Shown: positions 15,213-23,967 of the stretch, one piece after another | Numbering within the stretch: position 1 is the first letter of the stretch | Layout of the letters: each line of letters opens with the position of its first letter | Origin: Enterococcus_D entomosocium | GTDB lineage: Bacteria; Bacillota; Bacilli; Lactobacillales; Enterococcaceae | Reading direction: 5' to 3' (one strand) | Assembly (NCBI RefSeq): GCF_030441895.1 | Contig: NZ_JARJAS010000011.1 | DNA length: 64,000 nucleotides | Made by a program: the position numbers and the translations under genes | Notes under the pieces: model-generated | The model's database searches: none | The model's input: the letters and a program-made list of their open reading frames with translations, nothing else | Told to the model about the DNA's origin: nothing

Positions 15213-16859
15213 ATGGATAATCACATGCGTTCAGTGTCAAAAGAATTAACTACACAAGAAAAAATGGCTCAAGGATCTGCTTGGATGACAATGGGCAATA
15301 TCGGTTCACGTTTGCTTGGCGCCATTTACATTTTACCTTGGTATTATTGGATGGGGGCAAATGCCGATAAAGCAAATGCGTTATTTGGGATGGGCTATAA
15401 TGTTTACGCCTTATTTTTAATGATCTCAACTGCTGGGATCCCATCGGCAATTGCCAAGCAGATTTCTTTTTATAATTCTCGCCAAGAATACCGCACCAGC
15501 CAGAAGCTCTTTTTAAGGGCCTTCCAATTGATGGCAGGCTTTGGCGTGGTGACCGCCGGAATCATGTATTTGGCAGCCCCATGGTTGGCAACGGCTTCAG
15601 GTGGCGGGGAAGAATTGATTCCTGCAATGCGCTCATTGAGCATTGCACTATTGGTCTTTCCTTGTATGAGTGTTATGCGAGGATACTTCCAAGGAAACCA
15701 AGACATGAAACCTTTTGCGATCTCGCAAGTTGTCGAACAAATCGCCCGCGTCTGCTATATGCTTTTGGCGACCTTCATCATTATGCGGGTTATCGAAGGC
15801 GAATACACGGCGGCTGTGACGCAATCGACCTTTGCCGCCTTTATCGGTGTCTTAGCCAGTATTTTGGTTTTAGGCTATTACTTCCAAAAGCAACGGGTGC
15901 GGATGGACGTCTTAGTCGATATGAGCAAAGAAGAAACCGTGTTGCAAACCAAAGAATTGGTTTTAGCGACCATCAAAGAAGCGATCCCTTTTATTATCGT
16001 TGGTTCTGGGATCACGATTTTAAAATTGGTGGATCAATACACCTTTGTGCGGATCATGAGTAGTTTTACTGAATTTTCAAATGATCAGCTCTTAGAATTA
16101 ATGGCGATTTTCGGTAGCAACCCTGATAAGTTGACGATGGTGGTTATCGGATTAGCTACTTCCATGGCTTCAACAGGCTTGCCTTTGATCAGTGAAGCAG
16201 TCGCCAAAAAAGACAAAAAGAACTTAGCTAAATTGATCAGCAACAACTTACAATTGTATTCCTTTGTAATGTTCCCAGCGACCTTTGGGATGATCGTGCT
16301 GTCTTATCCCTTATACACCTTGTTTTATCGTCCAGATGCGTTAGGAGCGAGCGTTTTAGTCGCTGCCTGTCTGTCTGGTCTGGTCTTGGGCTTGTTTATG
16401 CTTAGTTCTAGTATGCTGCAAGGAATGTACCACAACAAAGAAGCCGTTGTTTTCTTCTTTGTAGGGTTGCTGGTGAAGTTGATCTTGCAGTATCCAGCGA
16501 TTCGGTTGTTCCAAGTTTATGGCCCATTAGTTTCCACGACGATTGCTTTAGGGATCGTCTGCTGGCTGAACATTCGCAAGATGATTCGCAAAGGCCATTT
16601 CAATGTAAACTTAACGTTGCGACGGACGTTATTGATTGGCGCGATGACGATCATTATGGTGATCGCAGCGTTGATCGCCCGCCAACTCTTTGGTCTCATC
16701 TTTAGCTCTGAAAGAAAAGTCCAAGCATTTATCTTGAGCTTGCTAGTAGCAGGAGTCGGTGGCAGTGTGTACATCTACATTGCGCTGAAATTGCGTTTAG
16801 CTGAAAAACTACTCGGCTCATCAATGGTTCGTTTACGCCAGAAATTACACATCAAATAA
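15213..16859 (+). CDS. Lipid II flippase, MurJ/YtgP-like (MOP superfamily)
   Basis: About 549 residues with some 14 predicted membrane helices, of the polysaccharide-exporter/MATE superfamily. The N-terminus (GNIGSRLLGAIYILPWYYWMG) and overall length match YtgP-type MurJ proteins, which flip the peptidoglycan precursor lipid II across the membrane in Firmicutes. A murE neighbour fits. Upstream in-frame starts exist (TTG 15198, ATG 15207), but GGAG at 15200-15203 is correctly spaced only for ATG 15213. A flippase for another lipid-linked glycan cannot be excluded. Confidence 0.85.
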   Translation: MDNHMRSVSKELTTQEKMAQGSAWMTMGNIGSRLLGAIYILPWYYWMGANADKANALFGMGYNVYALFLMISTAGIPSAIAKQISFYNSRQEYRTSQKLFLRAFQLMAGFGVVTAGIMYLAAPWLATASGGGEELIPAMRSLSIALLVFPCMSVMRGYFQGNQDMKPFAISQVVEQIARVCYMLLATFIIMRVIEGEYTAAVTQSTFAAFIGVLASILVLGYYFQKQRVRMDVLVDMSKEETVLQTKELVLATIKEAIPFIIVGSGITILKLVDQYTFVRIMSSFTEFSNDQLLELMAIFGSNPDKLTMVVIGLATSMASTGLPLISEAVAKKDKKNLAKLISNNLQLYSFVMFPATFGMIVLSYPLYTLFYRPDALGASVLVAACLSGLVLGLFMLSSSMLQGMYHNKEAVVFFFVGLLVKLILQYPAIRLFQVYGPLVSTTIALGIVCWLNIRKMIRKGHFNVNLTLRRTLLIGAMTIIMVIAALIARQLFGLIFSSERKVQAFILSLLVAGVGGSVYIYIALKLRLAEKLLGSSMVRLRQKLHIK

Positions 16860-16865
16860 AACTAG

Positions 16866-16912
16866 AAGCAGCCGCTGAGCCTCCTTTGTGAGACCTTGGC
16901 GGCTGTTTTATA
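16866..16912 (+). terminator. Weak terminator between the flippase gene and rsuA-like gene
   Basis: Stem CAGCCGC/GCGGCTG with a long interrupted loop, then TTTTA. The next gene's ribosome site starts 3 nt later, so partial read-through is likely. Confidence 0.55.
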
Positions 16913-16928
16913 TGAAAGGAAGAAACCG

Positions 16929-17648
16929 ATGCGTTTAGACAAGTTTTTAGCGGATATGGGTTATGGCTCCCGCAAAGAAGTGAAACAGTTGATCAAAAAA
17001 GGTCTCGTGACCGTCAATGGACAAGTCATCAAGAGTGACAAAGCGCAAGTACTAGAAACACAAGATACCGTTTGTTTTGAGGGGGAACCCATCGTCTATC
17101 AAAGCCAGTTTTATTATTTGCTGAATAAACCCGCTGGAGTGATTTCGGCAACCGTCGATTCCTATGAAGAGACGGTCTTAGATTTGTTTTCTGAAGAAGC
17201 GTTTCGCGAAGATTTGTTTCCAGTAGGACGGTTGGATAAAGACACCGAAGGCTTTTTGCTGATTACGAACGATGGCGGATTGGCGCATCAATTATTGTCG
17301 CCTAAGAAGCATGTGGAAAAAGAATATTATGCCCAAGTCGAGGGAATCATGACAGCGGAGGATCAAAAAACCTTTGGCAAAGGCATCAAATTAGACGGCG
17401 AGTGGACCTTGCCGGCTGAACTGCAGATCCTCAACGTCGATGAAGACGAAACGCGCAGCGAAATCAGACTGATCCTCCATGAAGGCAAGTTTCATCAAGT
17501 CAAACGGATGGTCCATGCAGTAGGAAAAGAAGTCGTTTATTTGAAACGGATTCGCATGGGAGGCCTGTCCCTGCCAGATGATTTGGCATTAGGCGAGTAT
17601 CGGGAATTGACTCCTGAGGAATTGGCGAAGCTGCAAGAGCGAGGATAA
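16929..17648 (+). CDS. 16S/23S rRNA pseudouridine synthase, RsuA/RluB/E/F family
   Basis: 239 residues. An N-terminal S4 RNA-binding domain (1-48) is followed by the catalytic domain with GRLDKDTEG (100-108, nucleophile Asp103) and the KEYYAQVEG and FHQVKRM motifs. It converts a uridine in rRNA to pseudouridine; the target position is not deducible. ATG 16929 follows AAAGGAAG. Transcription probably comes partly from the flippase gene through the weak terminator. Confidence 0.9.
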   Translation: MRLDKFLADMGYGSRKEVKQLIKKGLVTVNGQVIKSDKAQVLETQDTVCFEGEPIVYQSQFYYLLNKPAGVISATVDSYEETVLDLFSEEAFREDLFPVGRLDKDTEGFLLITNDGGLAHQLLSPKKHVEKEYYAQVEGIMTAEDQKTFGKGIKLDGEWTLPAELQILNVDEDETRSEIRLILHEGKFHQVKRMVHAVGKEVVYLKRIRMGGLSLPDDLALGEYRELTPEELAKLQERG

Positions 17649-17683
17649 GACGATCGGCGAGCTAAAGAAATTCTTATGAAAGT

Positions 17684-17700
17684 TGTTATTCGGCTGCAAT
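17684..17700 (+). promoter_or_regulatory. Possible WalR box before the M23 hydrolase
   Basis: TGTTAT-TCGGC-TGCAAT, one mismatch from TGTWAH-N5-TGTWAH. The location upstream of a secreted wall hydrolase fits a WalR target, but the match alone is weak. Confidence 0.35.
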
Positions 17701-17843
17701 ATTTGTAAAAAAAGCCCGTTTTATAGGTGATTTACATGAAAGTTTGCAACAATAGACTTTAAACTGTTGGAAAAACCCTCTTTTTTTTCATGAATAAGCA
17801 TGTTAAAGTAGCCAAGCTACTAAAAAAAGAAGGAGTTACCTCA

Positions 17844-18866
17844 TTGAAGAAAAAGATTTTTTTATTGCTCGCCCTTACGTTGCCTCTTTTCCAGCCAGCT
17901 ATCAGTTATGCTGCTGAAACCAAGAGCAGCGAGGAACTGACGGTTTTGACCACAGAACTAGCCTCTTATGAAGACGAAGTCACCATCAGCCAACAGAAAG
18001 TCACAGCGTTGGAAAGTCAATTAGCGGATTATCAGGAAGAATTAAGCCAATTGGCAGAAGAAAGCAAGGAAGTTCAAACGCAGATCACTGCACTAAATGA
18101 TCAAAAAGCCCAGCACCAAGGAAGCCAAGCGCAAAGCAGTCTGGTAGTCGATGGACCGCAAGCCACGATCCAGCAACTACGCAAGTTTAGTGAACAACAA
18201 GCGGCTTTACGGGAAGTGAACCAACAATTGGCGGAAAAAGAAGCCGAACAACAACGAATCACTTCGTACCAAACCTTGACGCAAGCCCAATTAGTACATA
18301 GCGAAGAACAATTAGCAACAGCCAAAAAAGAATTGCAGTCCCAACAAGAGCAGCTGCAGCAGACGCAAGCCCAAGTGCAAGACCTACAAGAAAAAGTGGA
18401 GCAAGAAGCAAAAGCAGCTGAAGAAGCGAAACAAAAAGCCAAAGAAGCAGCGGAGAAAGCGGCAGCCAGTGAATTTTCACTGCCAATCACTGGCTCCGTG
18501 TCGATCTCCAGCGGTTTTGGTACTCGAGCAGACCCGACTGGTTTTTCAGGGACGCAGCATGACGGGATCGACTTCACAGGTCAAGCGGGGGAGAAGATCG
18601 TCGCCGCTCGTGATGGACAGGTAGAAGATGCTGGCTATGGCCCAAGCACTGGAAATTACGTGATTTTGGCTCACGATAATGGCTTTTACTCGTATTATTT
18701 TCATTTAACAGCTGTCAGTGTCTCAAAGGGGGCGACCGTTGCAGTCGGCGACCAAGTCGGTACGATGGGGACGACTGGAAATTCGACAGGCGTCCATCTG
18801 CACTTTGGACTGAGTAAGACGTTGTGGTCAGATTTCGTTGATCCAGCAGCTTACTTACCGCTATAA
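17844..18866 (+). CDS. Secreted coiled-coil M23 peptidase (EnvC/PcsB-like arrangement)
   Basis: 340 residues. A signal peptide (KKKIFLLLALTLPLFQP, cleavage near SYAAE), a long coiled coil rich in Gln, Glu and Ala, and a C-terminal LytM/M23 zinc-peptidase domain. Zinc ligands appear intact: H239 and D243 in HDGID, H318 and H320 in HLHF. Such proteins cut peptidoglycan cross-links, often at the division site. The start is taken as TTG 17844 because GAAGGAG sits 8 nt upstream and the signal peptide begins there; an ATG at 17790 would add 18 residues without a ribosome site. Confidence 0.88.
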   Translation: MKKKIFLLLALTLPLFQPAISYAAETKSSEELTVLTTELASYEDEVTISQQKVTALESQLADYQEELSQLAEESKEVQTQITALNDQKAQHQGSQAQSSLVVDGPQATIQQLRKFSEQQAALREVNQQLAEKEAEQQRITSYQTLTQAQLVHSEEQLATAKKELQSQQEQLQQTQAQVQDLQEKVEQEAKAAEEAKQKAKEAAEKAAASEFSLPITGSVSISSGFGTRADPTGFSGTQHDGIDFTGQAGEKIVAARDGQVEDAGYGPSTGNYVILAHDNGFYSYYFHLTAVSVSKGATVAVGDQVGTMGTTGNSTGVHLHFGLSKTLWSDFVDPAAYLPL

Positions 18867-18905
18867 ACCAAAATACCAAGTAGAAGCATGGAGAAAATCA
18901 TCTGA

Positions 18906-18962
18906 AACCAAAAAGCATGACTGACAAGAGGGATTCCTCAAGTCGTCATGCTTTTTGGTTGC
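18906..18962. terminator. Bidirectional terminator
   Basis: A 16-bp stem AACCAAAAAGCATGAC / GTCATGCTTTTTGGTT between the convergent M23 and RluA genes. The two arms carry A-rich and T-rich stretches. Confidence 0.85.
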
Positions 18963-19817
18963 TTACCACAAGCCCGGTTGAGCGATGATCACTAACTGTT
19001 CTTTGGTAAAAGGATGCTCTAGATGCAATTCGTAGCCATGCAGCAGCAAACGTGGCGCTGATTTGTTTTGGTAAAGCGGGTCGCCAACGACTGGATGACC
19101 GATGCTGGCAAGGTGGACGCGAATTTGGTGGGTCCTACCAGTTTCTAACACACAATACACATTGGTTGTCTTTTGTTGGGCGTGGGCGATGGTTACATGG
19201 GTGACGGCTGACTGACCGTTGCGGGAGTCAATGATCCGCTTGCGACGATCGTGACGGTCACGACCGATTTTTTTGGCGATCGTTTGATCTTGCGTAAGTT
19301 TCCCCCAAACAGTGGCTTGATAGCGACGGAAAATCTGTTTGTTTTCCAGCATTCGGCCCAAGATCGGCAACACCAAAGGATTTTTTGCAAATAAAACCAC
19401 ACCGCTGGTTTCTTTGTCTAGACGATGGACCACATAAGGCTGCTGCTGTTTCGGCGCAAGGTAAGCAGCTGCATCATTCAACAGAGTATCGGCTTCTAAT
19501 GGCTGATTTGGGTGCGTCTTGACCCCGGCAGGCTTGTTCAGCACCAATAAGTGTTCATCTTCAAAAAGTACGTCGACTTTGTCCGCTTGGCCTAACTGGA
19601 TCGGCTGGTAGCTGTAATCACTGTCTTCAATGATCAAAGTGATTTGATCGCCGCCACGAACTTCTTGATGAAACATCGCGGGCTGCTGATTGACGGCCAC
19701 ATTTTTCCGTGTGCGCAGAAAATGGCGCACTTTTCGTGGAACGAGCCACTCCTGTTCCAACAAATCGCGAAGCGGCATGGGCGGGTGATTTTCGGGTAAA
19801 GTCATGGTGTATTCCAT
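18963..19817 (-). CDS. RluA-family pseudouridine synthase
   Basis: 284 residues. An S4-like N-terminus followed by an RluA catalytic domain with HRLDKETSG (131-139, catalytic Asp134) and the C-terminal GRTHQIRVH motif. It modifies rRNA or tRNA uridines; the exact site is unknown. ATG 19817 follows AAAGGAC, and an extended -10 (TGCTATAAT, minus strand near 19853) lies upstream. Monocistronic. Confidence 0.9.
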   Translation of the reverse strand: MEYTMTLPENHPPMPLRDLLEQEWLVPRKVRHFLRTRKNVAVNQQPAMFHQEVRGGDQITLIIEDSDYSYQPIQLGQADKVDVLFEDEHLLVLNKPAGVKTHPNQPLEADTLLNDAAAYLAPKQQQPYVVHRLDKETSGVVLFAKNPLVLPILGRMLENKQIFRRYQATVWGKLTQDQTIAKKIGRDRHDRRKRIIDSRNGQSAVTHVTIAHAQQKTTNVYCVLETGRTHQIRVHLASIGHPVVGDPLYQNKSAPRLLLHGYELHLEHPFTKEQLVIIAQPGLW

Positions 19818-20008
19818 AATAACGTCCTTTCTTTGCTATTCGCTACCGACTATTATAGCATCTTTAAGCTTTTCTTATAAAAAAAACAATAAAAAACAGA
19901 GTATTCAATGCTAGAATAATAAAGCATTCTTTTCGAATGAAATTACGTCTAGAGCCGTATAACAAAGAAAGTCATTTATGCTACACTTAACCAAAGGAGC
20001 GTGAAGTA

Positions 20009-22171
20009 ATGGATTGGAAACACATCCTTCACAAAATAAAGACCGGTTGGCTGACCTTTTGGCGCTGGTTAAAACCGTATTTGCAGCAATTTCATCAATG
20101 GCGCAAGCGGGTTTGGAAAAAATACCACGTAAATAAAATTTTTATTTTACTTAGTTTAGTTGCTATCTTAATCATGAGCGGGTATTTATTTTATATCGCC
20201 AAAAATACGAAAGTCAGTGAATTAGAGTCAGGTCTGAAAGAATCGACGGTGATTTTTGATGCCAATGGTGATGAAGCAGGGCAGTTGTACTCGCAAAAAG
20301 GCACGTACGTTTCTCTTGATGCCATCTCCAGTGATGTGGTCAACGCCTTGATCTCAACTGAAGACCGCAACTTCTATAATCACCACGGGTTTGATATCAA
20401 AGGGATCGCTCGGGCAGCCCTACGTATGCTGGTCAACCGCAGTGCCGAAGGCGGTGGGGGAAGTACCATCACCCAGCAGCTTGCTAAAAATGCCTATCTG
20501 TCCTTGGATCAAACCTTTAGTCGAAAAGCCAAGGAGCTTTTCTTAGCGATCGAGATCGAGAAGAAATATTCTAAAGATGAGATTTTAGAAATGTATTTGA
20601 ACAGTTCCTATTTCGGTAACGGGGTTTGGGGCATTCAAGATGCCTCGCTAAAATATTTCGGTGTCAATGCTTCTGAACTAAGCGTGGGAGAAGCTGCGAC
20701 GTTGGTGGGGATGCTCAAAGGTCCTTCGATCTATAACCCGATCGACAATCTGGAAAACGCCACGAACCGTCGCGACACCGTCTTGAGTTTGATGGTGGAT
20801 AACGGCAAGTTGGACCAGTCCGTTGCTGACCAAGAATCACAAGTTGCCTTAGCCAATTTACTTTATGATGGATTTGGCAATTCAGAATCTGGCTATAAGT
20901 ATCCTTATTATTTCGATGCGGTCATCGACGAAGCCGAATCCTATGGGTTGGACGCCGATGATGTCATGAATCGCGGCTACAAGATCTATACAGCCCTGGA
21001 TCAAAACTACCAAGCACAAATGGAAGCTGCCTATAAAAACGATGCCTTGTTCCCTGAAAATGCCGCTGATGGCACGATGGTGCAATCTGGCTCTGTTGCA
21101 CTTGATCCGAATACCGGTGGGGTGCAAGCGGTGGTGGGTCGTCGTGGTGAGCACGTCTTTAGAGGATTTAATTTTGCCACGCAAATGAAACGTTCACCAG
21201 GTTCCACGATCAAACCGATCAGCGTCTTCGCCCCTGCCCTAGAAGCTGGGTTTGAACCGGACAGTGTCCTGAAAGACGAGCCCCTTGATTTTTATGATGC
21301 TCAAAACTTTGACGGGACCTATGCTGGCGAAGCAGTCATGTACCAAGCCCTCGCCCAAAGTTTGAATCTGCCAGCAGTTTGGCTGCTGCATGAGATCGGC
21401 TTAGATCGCGGGTATAGCAAAGCACAAGAATTCGGTCTTTCCTTGACCGAATCCGACAAATATTATGGCTTAGCATTAGGTGGTTTGGAAAAAGGGGAAT
21501 CTCCAATGACGATGGCAGCAGCGTATGGCGTTTTCGCTAATGGCGGGTATTACTACAAACCGCATTTGATCACCAAAATCGTTGATTCAACTGGTGCCGT
21601 GATCGTTGACAATACGTCTGTGCAAGGCAAACGCGTGATTTCTAAAGAGACCGCTGATAAAATGACGAGCATGATGCTAGGAACCTTCTCTAACGGGACG
21701 GGGGTTAGTGCTAGTCCGTACGGCTTTACGATCGCCGGTAAGACGGGTACGACAGAGACCAACTTTGATGCTTCTAAGGTCAATGACCAATGGATCGTCG
21801 GCTATACTCCTGATATGGTTCTGTCAACCTGGCTAGGATTTGAACATGTGAGTGAAGATCATTACTTAACGGGAACTAGCGGACAAGTTGTTGGGAAAAT
21901 ATTTAAAGCAGAGGCCGAAAGCTTACTGCCTTATAGTCAAGGCACCCAATTCCAAGTTGCAGACGCTTATTGGACAGGCGGAAAATTAATGGCAGCCGAT
22001 GAGGTACCAGATCCTGATAGCAGTACGTCACAAAATAGCAATGATTGGCAACAAACCATCGATGACTTTGCCGAAAGCGCCAAAGAAGGTATGAAGGAAT
22101 TCGGCAGCAAGATCAAAGAAGGAACGAAAGAATTGTTTGGCGGCTTGTGGAATTCCATTAGTGGAAATTAA
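20009..22171 (+). CDS. pbp2A: Class A penicillin-binding protein, Pbp2A type
   Basis: 720 residues. A Trp-rich basic cytoplasmic tail, one membrane helix (about 43-66), a GT51 glycosyltransferase (STEDRNFYNHHG near 117-128; GGGGSTITQQLAKNAYLS) and a transpeptidase with S399-T-I-K402, S451-L-N453 and K578-T-G580. It polymerises and cross-links peptidoglycan outside the membrane. Its sequence strongly resembles pneumococcal Pbp2a as I remember it. The C-terminus ends in a Lys/Glu-rich stretch. ATG 20009 follows AAAGGAG. Confidence 0.92.
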   Translation: MDWKHILHKIKTGWLTFWRWLKPYLQQFHQWRKRVWKKYHVNKIFILLSLVAILIMSGYLFYIAKNTKVSELESGLKESTVIFDANGDEAGQLYSQKGTYVSLDAISSDVVNALISTEDRNFYNHHGFDIKGIARAALRMLVNRSAEGGGGSTITQQLAKNAYLSLDQTFSRKAKELFLAIEIEKKYSKDEILEMYLNSSYFGNGVWGIQDASLKYFGVNASELSVGEAATLVGMLKGPSIYNPIDNLENATNRRDTVLSLMVDNGKLDQSVADQESQVALANLLYDGFGNSESGYKYPYYFDAVIDEAESYGLDADDVMNRGYKIYTALDQNYQAQMEAAYKNDALFPENAADGTMVQSGSVALDPNTGGVQAVVGRRGEHVFRGFNFATQMKRSPGSTIKPISVFAPALEAGFEPDSVLKDEPLDFYDAQNFDGTYAGEAVMYQALAQSLNLPAVWLLHEIGLDRGYSKAQEFGLSLTESDKYYGLALGGLEKGESPMTMAAAYGVFANGGYYYKPHLITKIVDSTGAVIVDNTSVQGKRVISKETADKMTSMMLGTFSNGTGVSASPYGFTIAGKTGTTETNFDASKVNDQWIVGYTPDMVLSTWLGFEHVSEDHYLTGTSGQVVGKIFKAEAESLLPYSQGTQFQVADAYWTGGKLMAADEVPDPDSSTSQNSNDWQQTIDDFAESAKEGMKEFGSKIKEGTKELFGGLWNSISGN

Positions 22172-22241
22172 AGGAATTAGGCAACTGCTAGTCTAGAACC
22201 TGAGAAGAATGGTATACTAGAAAAAAAGAGGAGGCGTCAAA

Positions 22242-22583
22242 ATGGCAAATATTTATGATACAGCAAACCAATTAGAACGTGAATTACGGGAGTCAGAACA
22301 ATTTCAAGATCTGAAAGGTTCTTTCGACCGTTTGAAAGCAAATGAAGAAGCGTACGCGTTATTCAAAGAGTTTCAAGAGTTGCAACAAAGCCTGCAACAA
22401 AAAATGATGGCTGGCGAAGAAATGACGGAAGAAGAAGCGCAAAAAGCCCAAGAATTATCGCAAAAAATTCAACAAGACGGCATCGTTTCTGACTTGATGC
22501 AAAAAGAGCAAGCCTTCAGTTTAGTGGCCAATGACTTGAACCGCATCATCATGGGTCCTGTAAGAGATCTATACGAAGCGTAA
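22242..22583 (+). CDS. YlbF/YmcA/YheA-family helical protein
   Basis: 113 residues, almost wholly alpha-helical (start MANIYDTANQLERELRESEQ). It belongs to the YheA/YmcA/YlbF group; YlbF and YmcA with YaaT affect RNase Y activity, while YheA is less well known. Placement next to the yhaO-N-M genes favours the YheA branch. Start ATG with GAGGAGG upstream and TGGTATACT as extended -10. A large terminator follows, so it is a separate transcript. Confidence 0.85.
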   Translation: MANIYDTANQLERELRESEQFQDLKGSFDRLKANEEAYALFKEFQELQQSLQQKMMAGEEMTEEEAQKAQELSQKIQQDGIVSDLMQKEQAFSLVANDLNRIIMGPVRDLYEA

Positions 22584-22600
22584 TCGCCAACAAACAAAGA

Positions 22601-22691
22601 CCAAAGAAGCAAGTGAAACTTCAGAGAAATTGGCTGCAACTGCAAGAGTCGTTTCCAAAGAAGTTTCAAAAGCGCTTCTTTGGTTTTTTTT
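22601..22691 (+). terminator. Long hairpin terminator
   Basis: CCAAAGAAGC pairs with GCTTCTTTGG and a second nested helix (GAAACTTC/GAAGTTTC) lies inside; eight T follow. Confidence 0.88.
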
Positions 22692-22776
22692 ATGAAAAAG
22701 GCGAACAAATTTTCGTATTTTGCTGACGAAATGACTGATAAATGTTATGATAGAAGCATTAAGGAGGGAGAAAGAA

Positions 22777-23967
22777 ATGCGATTTTTACATAGTGCAGAC
22801 CTGCATATCGACCGGTCATTTGAAGGGGTCCATCTGTTATCTGAAAAAGTGAAGACCCAACTCCCTGCTATCAATCAAAAAATCATCCGTAATTTGGTGG
22901 ATGTTGCTTTAGAAAAAGCGGTCGATTTTGTTTTGCTGGCTGGGGATACATTCCATCAAGCACGGCCGAGTCTAAAAGTGCAGCATGACTTTTTTGCCCA
23001 ACTGCAACGACTGGGAGAAGCAGAGATCCCAGTCTATATGATTTTCGGCAACCATGATTATTATGATCCGCAACGGTATTGGTTTGCTTTTCCAGAAAAC
23101 GTCATTCTCTTTTCATCGGAAGAAGTTCAAACGGTACAAGGAACAACGAAAAACGGTGAAACCTATGCAATCAGTGGATTTAGCTACCAACATCCTTGGA
23201 TCGCTGAAAATAAAGTAACAGAATTTCCCGCAAGAGCAGCGGTGGATTACCATATTGGGCTTTACCACGGGGATCAAGCCGGTGAACGGTATGCCCCCTT
23301 TTCAATCAGTGAAATGAAGCAAAAAGGCTATGATTATTGGGGCTTGGGGCACATCCATGTACCTAAGACGCTCTCAGAGCAACCACCGATCCTCTATCCC
23401 GGTACGCCTCAAGGAAAGACCAAGAAAGAGCAGGCGACTGGGGTGATTTTGGCAGAATTATCGCCACAAGGACCAACAATCGAGCGCTTGGAGATCGCGG
23501 AAATCGCTTGGCAAAAGCAAGTGGTCTCCTTAGCGGATGTGACCGCCTCGAATGCCGTATTGCTAGCGATCATCGAGCGCTTAAAAAGTCCTCGTTCGCG
23601 CTTGCTGCATCTGGTGTTGACCGATGTGCAGCAGCTGCCGCCAGATTGGTTTCCAGCTGCGGAAAAAAATGAATGGCTGACCTACCTCAATGAACGGTTG
23701 GCACAAACAGAGCCGCTGCAAGTAATCTATGCCCTTGAAGTCGAGCAAGCCAATGAAGACAAGATCGCATTGGCGGTACCACAAGACTATATGCTGCAGT
23801 TTTTAGCGATGTATGAGTCACCAGAGATCTTTGCGGACCGACTGTCCGATCTATTGCAGCATCCGCTGATCCAGCGGGGGATCACCCATGAATTATTTCA
23901 AGAAGAAGTCTTGCAGCAAGCCAAGCAATTGTTGAAAGACGACTTTCAATGGGAGGAGCAGTCATGA
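22777..23967 (+). CDS. yhaO: SbcD-like metallophosphoesterase/nuclease
   Basis: 396 residues. A calcineurin-like phosphoesterase with metal-binding motifs at the N-terminus (HSADLHID, 5-12), then GDTFH, GNHDY and GLGHIHVPK. Together with YhaN it forms an SbcCD-like pair expected to act on DNA ends. ATG 22777 is chosen over an upstream start because AAGGAGGGAG precedes it. It overlaps yhaN by four bases (ATGA), pointing to coupled translation. Order yhaO-yhaN-yhaM as in B. subtilis. Confidence 0.92.
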   Translation: MRFLHSADLHIDRSFEGVHLLSEKVKTQLPAINQKIIRNLVDVALEKAVDFVLLAGDTFHQARPSLKVQHDFFAQLQRLGEAEIPVYMIFGNHDYYDPQRYWFAFPENVILFSSEEVQTVQGTTKNGETYAISGFSYQHPWIAENKVTEFPARAAVDYHIGLYHGDQAGERYAPFSISEMKQKGYDYWGLGHIHVPKTLSEQPPILYPGTPQGKTKKEQATGVILAELSPQGPTIERLEIAEIAWQKQVVSLADVTASNAVLLAIIERLKSPRSRLLHLVLTDVQQLPPDWFPAAEKNEWLTYLNERLAQTEPLQVIYALEVEQANEDKIALAVPQDYMLQFLAMYESPEIFADRLSDLLQHPLIQRGITHELFQEEVLQQAKQLLKDDFQWEEQS